64,000 bases of DNA from Cryptomeria japonica. Its lineage: Eukaryota > Streptophyta > Pinopsida > Cupressales > Cupressaceae. A model generated the notes under the pieces. That model saw nothing but the letters and a program-made list of their open reading frames with translations. It ran no database searches and had not been told where the DNA came from. The translations under genes were made by a program, and so were the position numbers. Location of the stretch: NCBI RefSeq assembly GCF_030272615.1, contig NC_081415.1:421750757-421814756 (forward strand). Reading direction: 5' to 3'. Below are positions 24,157 through 35,586 of this stretch, in pieces; within the stretch, counting starts at the first letter, position 1; every line of letters begins with the position of its first letter.

Positions 24157-25388
24157 TGTAGCAACGTAAATTGTCACCAGTCCGATTTACACCTCATGTT
24201 TTGCTCCCACTTTATCATGTCCTACCCCCATCTCCTCTCTAGGTTTGATTTGACTCCATTCTCAAGCTTTGAGGCCATGAGCACCCATTGGTGGGTCCCA
24301 TAGTGAGGTAACCTTACCCTTAGCACCTTATCTCAATCCTATTTGTAGAGGGACCGGGGAGTGGAACACATTGATCTGGACCATGGTGCCCTAAAATGCC
24401 ATGGTCCCTCTCAATGGGGCTCAAATTTGAATTAGGGCAGGTGTTGTATCTCCCTGCTAGAAATTGATCCCTGTAGCTACACATGACCATTGGAGGTTGA
24501 CTTAATCGATAAATTACCTAGGGAGCTCTATATAAAGACATCCTATCAATTCATTTTAGACCTAGAACATCAGTTAGAGCATTCCTGCATCTGTGAAGCA
24601 TCCATAATCAAGCATTCTCAGAGATTTTCAAGGTTGCATATTCATCCTTCAAGCATTGTGGAGCATAGTTACATCAATCTTGTGCAAGCATGTGTTTGTG
24701 ATTATTATTTTCCATGTTCATGTGTTTGTCATGTCATTACATTCAACATTTGTGATTACATTCAAAGAGAATTGCATCATCATCAACAACTGCAGATTTG
24801 AGGTATACCTATTCAAAATTTATTTAAGTATTTGCATTATTTCATTCAAGGTTAATTCCTAAATTGGGGTTTGATTTAGGCAAACCCCTATCCCCAACAT
24901 CTTTTCCCTTCCTTCTATGTGTAAGAAATAGATGCAGAGTTGTACTTAGGAGGATCATCACCGTTCACAAAGACGAACATCTTTAACTTTTGACAATGAA
25001 AAATTTGGAGGACCATGGCGAATTGATACTACCTAGTCCCAAAACATCTAGTCGAACTTCTGAGAACAAATTCCAAACATCTTATTTTGCCCAAATCCAC
25101 CCCAGATCTAGGTCGATGGCTCTTTGGAACATCTGTAGCTTACTATTTTTGTCAAAATACCTCAGTTATTACCTATTTTGCCCTAACTTCAATTAATTTA
25201 ATTCAATCCTTGGGAAAGAGGAAGTCAAACCCTAACCTAGGTGAATCTAATTAGAATTATCAACCCTTCCTTAGTGGGATTGAGGATAGATCTATTAGGT
25301 TCACCCCTCTTTTCCCTTGTAACGGTCAATTTGAGATTGCTTTTGGTTCCATCATTAAAACCCTAATTTCCAAATTTGCACCATTACA
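24157..25388 (+). repeat. 3' LTR of the pol-less element
   Basis: 1,232 bp, TGTAGCAACG to CCATTACA. Colinear with the 5' LTR once that copy's insertion and duplication are discounted. Many single-base differences show an old insertion. The open frame at 24490-24801 lies wholly inside it and has no domain, so it is not called a gene. Confidence 0.8.
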
Positions 25389-26209
25389 GGGTTTTGGGGT
25401 TTTTTTTTGCATTTTTGGGTCCTTTAGTGTTTTTTGGATTTATTTGGTTTTTTGATAATATTTGATTTTTTTATATTTTTGGGTAATATTTGATTGCTAA
25501 GAATAAATGTAAAAATATAAAAATGGATGATGTTTAATTATAGTTGATGAGAGATGATTATGATGATTAGCATGGGTTAGGATGAGACAATGATCAATGC
25601 AAGGATAGATGATGAGGTTGTATAAATCAAAATTACCTTCTAAATCAACATGTAGAATGATTTATTTATGATTTCAGTCTTTCCTATTTGAGAAAGGAAA
25701 AGTTATCAAGCAAGACTAATTATATTTATCAAACTGATTAACTTAAAATAGGCCAAGTTCCTAAGTTAACTTTATCCAAGGTGATAGGATTAATTGATGT
25801 CATCAATTAACTTGCTACTTAGGATGAGAAAAGTTCTTAACCACACAAGAATTGAGGATAGACTAGGATATGATGTATTGATTTTCAAAGGTAATGTTGA
25901 GATGGATGAAGATGTGAGTTGGTTTTCTATATGTCTGGATGACATGGATGATGATATTTGGTGTGTATGTATGAATGGTCAAGATTCAATGTGTCAATGT
26001 TGGAGGAATGTTTAGTAAGGTACAATGGTTTTGTGACATGATATATAAGTGAAGGGTTTGAACCTAAGATATGGTTAAGAGAAATGTGATGTTGGATTGG
26101 AAATTAAAGATTAAGTTAGTGTATGCATGTAATGGGGGATGTTGAACAAGACAATTATATGCTATGATATCACAAACATATGATAATATATATGATAAAA
26201 ACATATGAT
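25389..26209. other. GATG/TGAT-rich low-complexity DNA, no gene
   Basis: Left flank of the chromodomain element. The words GATG, ATGAT and TATGATG dominate. The same character resumes at 38868-39560 on the other side, so this looks like one low-complexity tract split by the insertion. Confidence 0.6.
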
Positions 26210-27010
26210 TAATGCAAGAGCATCCCCGGTTCATAACAATCTTGCATCAACCAAAAACATTTTCTTTATGTTTTGCTTTTTGTTTGCAATTTTAGCTTTT
26301 CTTTCTGTGTATCCTAGTTTTGGCTCACCAGATCCTATGGAGTTGGATTCTACTTGAAGACTCGATCATCTTTTTTATTTCCAGACTGCATCGCATTTGG
26401 ATCATTTTCTGGCAAGATATTGCTATCGGTTTCCTTTACAGTTTCCTGTTACCGGTTGACAGTTCTTGTTACCGGTTGCCTGGACCTATTTTGGTGATCT
26501 ACTAGAATCCTTATGAAGCTTGTAGAGCCTTGGGTGTTGATTTTGATGTTTCTTGGTGTGTGGTCGACCTTTTCTCGTGATCTATAGTTCATCCTTTGGA
26601 TTTTCCAGAGGAATCTCTTGGCCGAGACTGACCTTGTTAATTTTACACGTTATGTCTTGTTCTTCGAGTTTTGATCCCTTTTGGGCCAACTCGATCCTTT
26701 GGATCATATATATAATTGTAATTGTGCATTAGTATGGAACCAATCAAAGAATGAAGTAGCAAGACTATGCATAGAAGATAGATCTTAAGATTCAAGGTCC
26801 TGATTGTGACCTATTCTGTATGTTCTACTAGGCCTATGAGTCGGTTATGCTATAACCTGGTTGTTACCGGTTGGTTGTAATCAATTTTTATGAAATAAAA
26901 CAATCTATTATACATTTCCTCTATCATATCTTTGTGTTTCTGTTGTGTTACTCTTGTTGACCAATCCAGATTGATCTCTTTGAGGTCCCTCCTTACTGAT
27001 GACTGCTTCA
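26210..27010 (+). repeat. 5' LTR of the chromodomain element
   Basis: 801 bp, aligned with 38081-38867 from ATGCARGAGCATCCCCGGTTC to the shared CTTCA end. The expected TG start appears as TA here (26210), consistent with a G-to-A change. A TATATATAATTG stretch near 26706-26717 is a candidate TATA region shared with the 3' copy. Confidence 0.8.
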
Positions 27011-27012
27011 AG

Positions 27013-27023
27013 TGGTATCAGAG
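27013..27023 (+). promoter_or_regulatory. Primer binding site, tRNA-iMet type
   Basis: TGGTATCAGAG two bases after the 5' LTR. It is complementary to the 3' end of initiator tRNA-Met, the usual primer for plant LTR elements, and would prime minus-strand DNA synthesis. Confidence 0.85.
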
Positions 27024-27080
27024 AAAAGTTTGGTTCTGAAGGTTGTGTGTCCTTAAATTTTTGTTGTAGGGTGGCAGATT

Positions 27081-28160
27081 ATGGATCCAACCTGCAGCTG
27101 TAGAGGAGTGGCGTAAATGATGGCGCGAATGGGAGCTAGGAATGGTGGAGCGCAAGGGAATGCAAACCCTTCTATGATGGAGATGTTGTGAGGTATAGTA
27201 GCCTGGTTGGAAGCCATGGAGACAACCCAAAGAAGAGGCCGACATATGGAATATGTAAGTGAAGATGAAGGAGAAGAAGCCTAGACAGAACAAGTAAACC
27301 CATCAGCGGTTGATCTGAATGAGGAAAGGTTTTGGGGGGTTTTGAGTAGGGCGAATACTAAACCTTATTTTACCCCACTGGAATATGATGGGAAGTTAGA
27401 TTCAAATGAATCGATGGATTGGATCTTGGAGATGGAGAAGTATTTTGATTTTGAAAACATTGTAGAAGAGAGAAAGGTGAAATATGCTTGTACCCGATTG
27501 AAAGGTCATGCATCTCTTTGGTGGCAGCATTTGCAAGTTGATAGACAAATAAGAGGTAAAGAGAAGAATAAGACATGGGATTGGATGATTGCTAAGTTGA
27601 AGTCAAAGTTTATGCTAGCTGATTATCAAGTGAATTTGTTTTGGAAGTTACAAAATTTGAGACAAAATGAATCTAGTGTGGAGGAATACACCAAAGCATT
27701 TTACAAGTTGAATATAAAATCCGGACATGTTGATGATGAAGTTAAACAAGTTGCAAGATATTTGAATGGATTGTAGATGTTTATACAAGATGAACTCAAT
27801 TTGATCAAATTGGAGAGTGTTGAAGAGGCTTCCCAGTATGCCCTAAAGGAAGAAGAGGAGTTAAATAAAAGACACGAGCAGAGGCACTGAGACAGAGGCA
27901 GAAGGTTTATCGGAGGAATATTTCAAGGAGGAAGAGGATATACTAGAGGTATAAGAATGGGTATAGATTAGAACAAGGACAAGAAAGTGAACAAAGAAGG
28001 TAATTCATACTAGAAGGATGATAGAAATTTCTACCGGAGAAGAGAATCAGATGGCTACCAGAATGAGGATTTTGGAAGACCAGACAAGAGAACATTAAGA
28101 GGAACTTCCTATAAGTGTGGAGGAGAAGGACATCATGCTTTCAAATGTAAGAAGACAAAG
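27081..28160 (+). pseudogene. Gag of the chromodomain element
   Basis: ATG at 27081 opens the frame that later holds the retrotransposon gag domain (27342-27776) with YFDFEN, YACTRLKGHASLWWQ, WDWMIAKLKSKF and SVEEYTKAFYKL. Stops at 27114 and at further points interrupt it. A nucleocapsid-like CGGEGHHAFKC follows near 28117-28150. The usual first Cys of the CCHC knuckle is Ser. The product would form the particle core, but this copy cannot make a full protein. Confidence 0.82.
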
Positions 28161-28178
28161 AACATCGGAAGAGCAGCA

Positions 28179-28683
28179 GTGGTGGAAGAAAACCCCACCG
28201 GATCAGATAATAAACTGGAAGATGGAGAACTATTGGTGATGATGAGAGCTTTGTGTCATGCCAGAGGAGATGAAGAGCCCTTGCAGAGGAAGAATTTGTT
28301 CAAGACCAGATGTAAGGTATTCGATAAGTGTTGTAAAGTTGTTATTGATAGTGGTAGTTCAAATAATCTTATTTTAGAAGAAATGGTAAATAAGTTGAAT
28401 TTGGAGAGACTAAAACACCCTAAGCCTTATCAGATAGCATGGATTCAGGATGAACATAAGTTGTTTTTAAGTGATAAATGTTTGGTAAAATAAAAAATTA
28501 GGAATTATCATGATGAAGTCTTGTGTGATATTATTCCTATGGATATTTGTCATCTTTTGTTGGGTAGACCTTGGCAGTTTGATAGACAGGCAATACATGA
28601 TGGGAGAAAGAATACATACACTATTGTGGCCAATGGGATGAAGCAAACCTTGTTGCCTTTAGAGGAACCTTTGAAGAATGAAG
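28179..28683 (+). pseudogene. Protease of the chromodomain element, broken by insertion
   Basis: Same frame as gag. The aspartic protease signature VVIDSGSSNNL lies near 28336-28370, followed by the KPYQIAWIQD strand and, after one stop near 28491, by CDIIPMDICHLLLGRPWQFD (28523-28582). The latter corresponds to the ILG-R-P-W flap-side block. The reading frame ends at 28683, where the nested LTR element begins. Across the insertion the frame is conserved: removing the element and one TGAAG copy continues the same frame at 35587. Confidence 0.82.
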
Positions 28684-29574
28684 TGTTGGCAATGACACTC
28701 ATCCGAGTTATAGGTGTTGTCATTGATGGCAAAACACTTCATGGTAAATCCGAAAATCATGGTAACCGACATTCAGGGAACCGACCTGCATGTAACCAAC
28801 AAACTTGGAATTGGTTTTGTAAGGCTGATATAGGAGATTGATTCGACAAGCGTGCAAGCAGCAATGGTCATATTGTTTCATTTTTTTGAGCCGACATCTG
28901 TCTTATCTTTTGTAATATAATTGTAAGCCGACATAAGGCATTTGTGTTTATTCATGTAAATGGGTATATAAGTCAGTCCAGGTTAGGTCATTTTGGAGAT
29001 ATGATAGAAAAGAGATGCGATAGGTTATGTGATGGTATGCATGCAAGATCTTGATCGATAGAATGCAAATGTAAAGATTATAATAAATCTTAATTATTTG
29101 TCTAGAGGTTTGGGAAGCGATCTAAGTTACCGGTAAGGGAGGTTTCAGTATAACCGGTACAGTCAGTTCTTAAATCAAAACTCATCCAGCATAGAAGATG
29201 CACATTCTGAGTTTAGTTTTTGTTTGTAATCTAGTACATTGGATCTGTAGTCAGTGAGGATCCTTTTGTGATGAGCAGTGTGCTCTAGGCAATGTGTCTT
29301 CCTGCATGTGTAGGCCCCTCTCATAATATTTATTTAGTTGGCCAGTGGATAGATATTGTGGGTCTCCAATCCCACCATGGTTTTTCCTCTTTGAGGTTTT
29401 CCACATATAAATATTTGCGCTATGGTGTTGATTCATGTGGTTGCATTAATATTACTTGTTGTTACTTTCTTTTATGCATACCAATTAATAAGTGGATTTG
29501 TTAATAAGGCTAAAAATATTATAACCGACAGAACACTGATTCACTCCCCCTCTCAGTGTTCTTGGATTCCAACA
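28684..29574 (+). repeat. 5' LTR of the nested element
   Basis: 891 bp with canonical TG...CA ends. Recognised by its pairing with 34671-35581 and by the TGAAG duplication. It contains GGTATATAAGTCAG near 28963, a candidate TATA box also present in the partner (GGTATATAAGTTAG near 34968). Confidence 0.9.
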
Positions 29575-29576
29575 AT

Positions 29577-29589
29577 TGGTATAAGAGCT
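29577..29589 (+). promoter_or_regulatory. Primer binding site, tRNA-Met type
   Basis: TTGGTATAAGAGC lies directly after the LTR end. It differs from the usual TGGTATCAGAGC by one base. It would prime minus-strand synthesis. Confidence 0.75.
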
Positions 29590-29643
29590 TGGTGCCCTCA
29601 GAATAAGTCTAACAACTTGAGGAAGATCCTGTATCCAGAATAC

Positions 29644-30738
29644 ATGGAGATGAGTCTACAGAAGGAACTTGAAGTATCACTTGAAGACTATGATGCTAAA
29701 AGATTGAAGAACTTGAAGCTGCAAGATGAGTTGAATTCTGCAAAGGAATTCATCCTTACCCTACAGGAGAGGTTATCATCTGCTCAAGCTAAAAGGAAAA
29801 AACTTTTACAAAGTTCGGATGATGAAGAGAAGAATGCCCTTAAGGAATTACGTCAGAAGCCGAGTCAAGAGAATAATGTCATGAAGAATGAAATGCAAGC
29901 CATGACCATGAGAATGCCCAAGGAGATTGAAGACCAGAAGAAGAATGAACAAAATCTTGCTATATCTCTGAAAGACAAATCTGAGGAATGCATTACATTG
30001 GCGCATGAGAATGATGTGTTGAGAACTGAACTGGTGCGATCACAAAACAATGAGAAAGAGTTGGAAAGAATGGTGACAATCTTAAGAAGTGATCTGAATG
30101 TTGCAAATGAATACAAAGAAAAGTTCAGGGTCAATCTTGCAAAGCTTGATGAATTAATGAAGGATCGAAGAGACATTGGAGACACTAGAGGTCTTGGATT
30201 TGACCATGGAGAAAGCTTCGATACTACAAATAAGGGGAATCTATGAGACAAACGGAATCATAAATCATCGGTAAGGCAACCCAATGCACACAAATTTAAT
30301 GGTAGATGCTTTGTTTGCAATAATTTTGGTCATAGAGCAAGTAAATGTAGGAATAAAAAAAATCAAAACAATCATGCCATTCTCGGCTAGTGTTCAAATT
30401 GTAAGAAGTATGGTCATTGGACGGAAGATTGTAGAATGAATGTGAGATGCCATGCATGTGGAATGTTTGGACATATGGCTAATCAATGTAGGCCAAGGAA
30501 TGATCAAGGACTCAACAAGGAAATTCATAAAAGCAATGCTACTTGCTATGCATGCAACAAAATAAGACACATTACTAAATATTGCAAATGCAATAATACA
30601 TCGGAAGGGAATGATACATCCAATGAGAGAGGAAATCAAAAGGTTGATGAAATCCAACAAGCTCATGCTAAACAGTGGGTTAGGAGGTCTGATGATCAAT
30701 CGACAGAGGTAAATTCTCTGGTTACTCAACTGACATAG
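29644..30738 (+). pseudogene. Coiled-coil protein with four zinc knuckles (gag-like)
   Basis: One frame from the ATG at 29644. Residues ~1-200 are strongly charged and heptad-like (long Glu/Lys/Leu coiled coil, e.g. DEEKNALKELRQ). After a TGA at 30244 the same frame gives four CCHC knuckles: CFVCNNFGHRASKC (about 30311), CSNCKKYGHWTEDC after a TAG at 30388, CHACGMFGHMANQC (about 30451) and CYACNKIRHITKYC (about 30544). Both internal stops sit where CGA or CAG would restore a codon by one transition. The knuckles suggest nucleic-acid binding. The usual copia gag N-terminal domain is not seen, so this may be a truncated or alternative gag. Confidence 0.7.
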
Positions 30739-31159
30739 CAGAATGTTCTTGCATCGGCAGGAAGCACATCCAGTAACCAAGGCATTAGCCTTAGAGGGAG
30801 GCAAATTAATGACAAATTCTAGATTACCCCCGATAGAGGTCTGAAAGCTTGTTTCAGATCTTGGTGAAGTCAGTTTGGAAGATAAGCGACGCTCAGATAA
30901 TGGATTTTGAATCCGGTATGATATGCCGACATGAATTAATGTCAATAAGAAATTAGGGTTTCGTAGGATAAAAATGATAAGTTGCTTCATTTCTGATCAC
31001 ACAACACTTAGAGCGAAGCAGAGAGAATTTAAGGTGATCAAGGTGATTAAGAGCATTTTCTAGCGATTTCCAGTATTTTATGAGTGGATTTTCAAGGTTT
31101 TCACCGGCTTAAGTTGAAAGGTATTTTCTTTGTTTTTACGCTACTTTTTTAAAATCGTG
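30739..31159 (+). promoter_or_regulatory. Inter-ORF region resembling a plant 5' leader
   Basis: Non-coding except for a short tail of the gag-like frame. Near 30950 it has AAATTAGGGTTTCGTAGG, a pattern common in plant 5' leaders, and it runs to the ATG at 31160. A private promoter or a captured cellular leader for the second ORF is possible. No TATA box is convincing. Confidence 0.3.
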
Positions 31160-34100
31160 ATGGCTTTTGGATCTGCTCCCACTCTGGAAAATGTGGCTAC
31201 CCTTCTTGTGGTGGACATTAAGGATCGTTCACATCTGGAATTCAAGCAATACCCTTGAAATGCAAAGGTCGATGACTCAATCGACGCATTTTCTAGGGTT
31301 CTTGACAGAGTTCTCTATGTGGAAGATGTGAGAACATATATTCACTGTACTTTGGAGGATCTGGGATCATTGGAGACTAAATCAATGTACTTGTCCACTT
31401 TGTTGAACAAGGATGGATTGATCAAATTGAAATTTTATATTTTGAAGGATCAAGGTTTCATCGATATTTTGGAGATGCCCGAGTTTGAGGATGAGATGAT
31501 TTGATACGTGTTGAGCCGAGTCCATGGCGAGTTCATGTGGATTGACCAACCCTACAAAATCACCAAGGAGGTGATTCGTGCTATCACCGGTTTACCCCAG
31601 GTCGGACAAACACTGGGCAGGAGGAAGATTCCAAACAATGAAGTGAACAAGCTAACTAGTGCCACCTTTGACAACTAGTCAATGCAGATTAGCACCATCA
31701 GAGATAAAGATGTTCAATTTCCAAGCATGGCAATCAGATATAAGGTAAATCAATCCAACCGGTTGAACTCTCCTTCTAGTTCGTGTATCTATTGTGCACA
31801 CAAGATGGTAAAGGAAAATGTGAAATATGATCTATGTCAGTGGATGTGCGATGAATTGATTTCAAATTTGGGAAAGATTAAGGGAGAAAAGAAAGGTACA
31901 TTCTGGTATGGAAATATCATTGTCTATTTAATGCTTTTCTTTTTAAATGAGATACCGAGATCCGGTAGGAGGCAATGGGCCTTTGATATACCAGTAGGAA
32001 AATAAATTAAGGATGTCTTGAGGAATTTGGGACCGGACAGAGACTCCATTATGTGGGGTTATTTCAAATAATTTCAAAAAGAAATGAAGAAGAGGGAAAG
32101 GATACCTAAGCAAATAGTTGACAAATACTCTACCGACATATGCTTCATGGTGAAAAAGGATGAAACCTTAATGGAGGCAGTGCAACCTAGAACTATCTGG
32201 GTTACTGAAATGGGCTATGAGGTTGATGCACAGATCTTGGATCTTTATGCCAAGATGCTTATAGATGCCCCAATTGGTGAGAAGGAGAATTTTTTTGGAA
32301 CTGCAAAGCAGAAGGAATCTGAAGTGAAGATAGGTTTCAATAAGAAGAAAAGGGAAGGACAAATAAAGAAGGTTGGATAGGCTATCCAGAAGATGTCCTA
32401 TGAGATCAAACAAATCATTGGTTTAGTAGAGACATCTCCTCTAGCAGCTATACAGGCTTCTCCGGAAGCTGGAACCGACAAGGGTATATCAAACAGGAAG
32501 AAACCAAAGACCTTTAATGGTCCTATTGAATTTGGTTTTGAGACTGAGGAAGAAACTCTAAAGCTTCCTAAGATCTACATGAGGATTCAGAGGCAGAAGC
32601 CCAAGGAAGGGAAGCTACAAAAAACCAAAGTCACTCCTATGACAACTTAGAAGAAAATTTTGAAGGAGAGGAAGCCTACAGAGAAAAGGAAACTGGTCAA
32701 GGAGTTTTCTCCCACCCCGGGTAAGAAGAAGAAATCAAATCTAGATAAAACTCTTGAATCTAGTAAAAGTGTTAAGGTTATTGGCCCTCTTTATGTTGCT
32801 GAATTAATTGATCAAATTACAAAGGATGGTATTTTGAGTAACATACAACATTATTGTGTCGATATGGATGATAAAGAGCAAAAGGAGACAGAGGAATCGG
32901 TTTTGTTATACTTAGACATATATAAGAAAGCTTTAATTGAGATTGAGAAGCAAATACCGACAGATTTGTATAATAAGTTAGATGCTAGGAGGTTATTTGC
33001 TATTGAGGAAGATAAACACATAAAGGTTTAGAAATTATTAACTGTTTGTGGTGCTATTATTGAAGATGAGATGCAACAGTGTCTAGATTTTGCTAACAAA
33101 ATAATTTTCCAGAGTAGACACCGGCATATAAGTCTTATGGTGGGTAGATTAAATGAAATTGTCAAGGAAACTCATGAGGCTTGGGTTGATTTCTTTGTTG
33201 ATAAACCAGGTTTCTTTACATCGTCGGATACACCACCTAAGTTTGACATTCCAGACATCCCGGTTGATGCTAAGGGTAAAGTTATACTAGGTGGAGATCC
33301 ACCCATTTTGGAACAGAAAATAACTGAGGACATTCCTCCGACAGTAACACATGTACAAGATGTAGAGATCAACATATCGGAAGAAGACAATCCTCCTCTG
33401 GTAATTGATGTTGAAACAATTAAAATTCATGAGGTAGAGGTTGCATAAATAACTGCACCAAGTGGCAAAGCCACCAGTGCTGAGGAGAAGGTAAAGGATG
33501 CAGTTGATTAGAAGGCAAAGGAGAAAGGTTAGGTTGAACGGACTGAAGTCAGGGTACAGACACCTTCACCGACTATTGGTCCCTCATTGTTGGCACTTGA
33601 CTCATCCAGTCAAGAAGATTTTGGTTGTTTTGAGAATAAGAATATTGAGCAGCTAAGTAGTTTTGAATTGATGTTTGTTGCAGCTCAGAAATTAAGGAAG
33701 GATCAGAGGATAAGCAAATTATTGAGTAGGCTATTCCAATTTTGTAGCAACTTGCACCAAAATGCAAGATAGATCAGGTTGCAAGTCCATCTGGTAAGTT
33801 GAAAGGTTTTACTGAGCACATTGCAAAAGAGTACAAAAATCTTCAACAAGTGTCAAACCGATAGTTGGTGGAAAGGTATAATACAACTAGAAAGGTCAAA
33901 TTATAATAATATGATCACATCTGACAAAGCTAATCTAACAAAAGAGATGACAAGGATTGATGAAGCTCTTCATCAATGTAGTCGCATATACCGATCTTGC
34001 ACTAACACAATAAAACTAACAACAGACCTGGATAATAAAGTTAAGGCAGATAAGGACAAGTTGGAACAACTTGTAGTCACTTTTGATGGTACTGAGTCTC

Positions 34101-34417
34101 TGACCAACTCTGTTGATGGTCAAATTTTTCTTTTAGAGTCTAAAATTTCAGCCCTGGAGAAGGAAAAGGAGAAGTTAATCCGATGGGCCAGAGAATTGAG
34201 AGGTTTGGTAAGTCCCCGACTTAATACTTTGTTACTTCATAAGTGGGAATGTATGGATCAGATGAATATGCCCACACCAACAACCCTAACAAAAGAAGAA
34301 TTGCACACTTACATTCTGAACGGGTTTGTATCAATTTCAGGAACTTTAAAATCCAATTGGGATACTTATTTGGCATTTTTGAACGCTGCTTATCTGGATA
34401 TTTTCAAGTACATTTAG
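31160..34417 (+). pseudogene. Unknown ~1,085-codon ORF of the nested element
   Basis: From ATG 31160 to the stop at 34417 the open segments (31319, 31682, 32084, 32393, 32660, 33071, 33587 and 33821 onward) all lie in one frame, interrupted by about a dozen stop codons. A local pair of frame changes is likely at about 33690-33900, where another frame reads better. Visible parts: an N-terminal globular half with MWIDQPYKITKEVIRAITGL and a Cys/His-containing patch (CIYCAH, CQWMCDELI near 31785-31855), a Lys-rich basic middle (32570-32760), an acidic Pro/Val-rich stretch (33200-33450) and a C-terminal coiled coil (33930-34200). There are no polymerase, protease or integrase motifs. I do not recognise the family. 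A gag-like or host-derived structural or regulatory protein is possible. Confidence 0.55.
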
Positions 34418-34659
34418 ATCCGATAATAACAATTTTGCTTTGTACATAATTTCATTCATTTCTTATTTTTTGCCCCGACCTTTGGCATTGCTGTCAAAGG
34501 GGGAGAGGTGGATGTGAAAAATGTCAAGGGACATAAGAAGGAATGTATAAATTAGGGGGAGCAGCCTTCTAAGATCAGTTTTGGGAGAACAAATTTTGGA
34601 CAGGAACAGGTACAACACTTCAACGATCCATTTTTCACATGAGTGTGCCATCAATGCTA

Positions 34660-34670
34660 AAGGGGGAGAT
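34660..34670 (+). promoter_or_regulatory. Polypurine tract of the nested element
   Basis: AAGGGGGAGAT immediately before the 3' LTR, the usual plus-strand primer. A similar AAAGGGGGAGAGG lies upstream at 34496-34508. Confidence 0.85.
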
Positions 34671-35581
34671 TGTTGGCAATTGACACTCATCTGGGTTATA
34701 GGTGTTGTCATTGATGGAAACACACTTCATGGTAGATCCGACAATCATGGTAACCGACATTCACTTCACCAACATTCAGGGAACCGACAGGCATGTAACC
34801 GAAAAACTTGGAATCAGTATTCTAAGGCCAACATAGGAGATTGATCCAACAAGCGTGGAAGCGGCAACAATCATATTATTTTATTTTGTTTGGGCTAACA
34901 TGTGTCTTATCTTTTTGTAATATAATTGTAAGCCAACATAAGGCATATATTTTTATTCATGTAAATGGGTATATAAGTTAGTCTAGGTTAGGTCATTTTG
35001 GATATATGACAGAAAAGAGATGCGATAGGTTATGTGATGGTATGCGAGCAAGATCTTGATCGATAGAATGCCAATGTAAAGATCTGTAATCGGTTTTGAT
35101 TATTTGTCTAGAGGTTTGGGAAGTGATCTAAGTTACTGGTAAGGGAGGTTTTAGTATAACTGATACAAACAATGCTTAAACCGGAACTCATCCAGTATAG
35201 CAGATGCACATTTTGAGTTCAATTTTTGTTTTTAATCCAGTACATTGGATCTGTAGTCAGTGAGGATTCTTTTGTGATGAGCAGTGTGCTCTAGGCAGTG
35301 TACCTTCCTACATGTGCAGGCCCCTCTTGTAATATTTATTTAGTTGGCCAGTGGATAGATATTGTGGGTCTCCAATTCCACCATGGTTTTTCCTCTTTGA
35401 GGTTTTCCATGTATAAATATCTGTGTTATGGTGTTTATTCATGTGGTTGCATTAATATTACGTGTTGTTACTTTCTTTTATGCATATTGGTTAATAAGTG
35501 GATTTATTAATAAGGCTAAACATATTATAACCGACAGAACACTAATTCATCCCCCCCTCTTAGTATTCTTGGATTCCAACA
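34671..35581 (+). repeat. 3' LTR of the nested element
   Basis: 911 bp, colinear with the 5' LTR, ending GATTCCAACA directly before TGAAG at 35582-35586. Differences from the 5' copy include a short extra segment near 34760-34780 (CACTTCACCAACATTC), which accounts for most of the length difference. Confidence 0.9.
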
Positions 35582-35586
35582 TGAAG

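Larger units (their letters stand above)
18878..25388 (+). mobile_element. Pol-less LTR retrotransposon with gag/G-patch relic
   Basis: Two direct LTR copies (18878-20591 and 24157-25388) start TGTAGCA and end CCATTACA. The 3.6-kb interior has a gag-like relic in its first half and no RT, RNase H or integrase, so it is a large non-autonomous derivative. Flanking 5-mers differ (TGGTA left, GGGTT right), so no target duplication is preserved. A purine-rich AAAGTGAGGGCTAAA precedes the 3' LTR (24143-24156). Orientation is plus, from the gag relic and this tract. Confidence 0.75.
28684..35581 (+). mobile_element. Nested non-autonomous LTR retrotransposon with two unusual ORFs
   Basis: LTRs 28684-29574 and 34671-35581, both TGTTGGCAAT...GATTCCAACA, flanked by perfect 5-bp target duplications TGAAG (28679-28683 and 35582-35586). 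A tRNA-Met-like primer site follows the 5' LTR and a purine tract precedes the 3' LTR, so the element has all cis features for retrotransposition. Its 5.1-kb interior has no protease, RT, RNase H or integrase. Instead it holds a coiled-coil/zinc-knuckle ORF (29644-30738) and a ~1,085-codon ORF of unknown function (31160-34417). It must depend on enzymes from another element (inference). Confidence 0.9.

Noticed and set aside
24490-24801. 103-codon open frame
   Set aside because: Entirely within the 3' LTR of the pol-less element, with no domain and no counterpart in the 5' LTR.
18873-25393. Target site duplication of the pol-less LTR element
   Set aside because: TGGTA and GGGTT do not match, and shifting the ends by a few bases does not help.
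27013-27023. TGGTATCAGAG-type sequences as possible tRNA gene pieces
   Set aside because: They lie immediately next to LTR ends and are primer binding sites. No cloverleaf can be drawn around them.
29865-30251. 128-codon minus-strand open frame
   Set aside because: Antisense shadow of the coiled-coil ORF. Its Ser/Phe-rich composition is the complement of the Lys/Glu-rich heptads.
30394-30990. 198-codon minus-strand open frame
   Set aside because: Antisense to the zinc-knuckle region and inter-ORF sequence; no domain.
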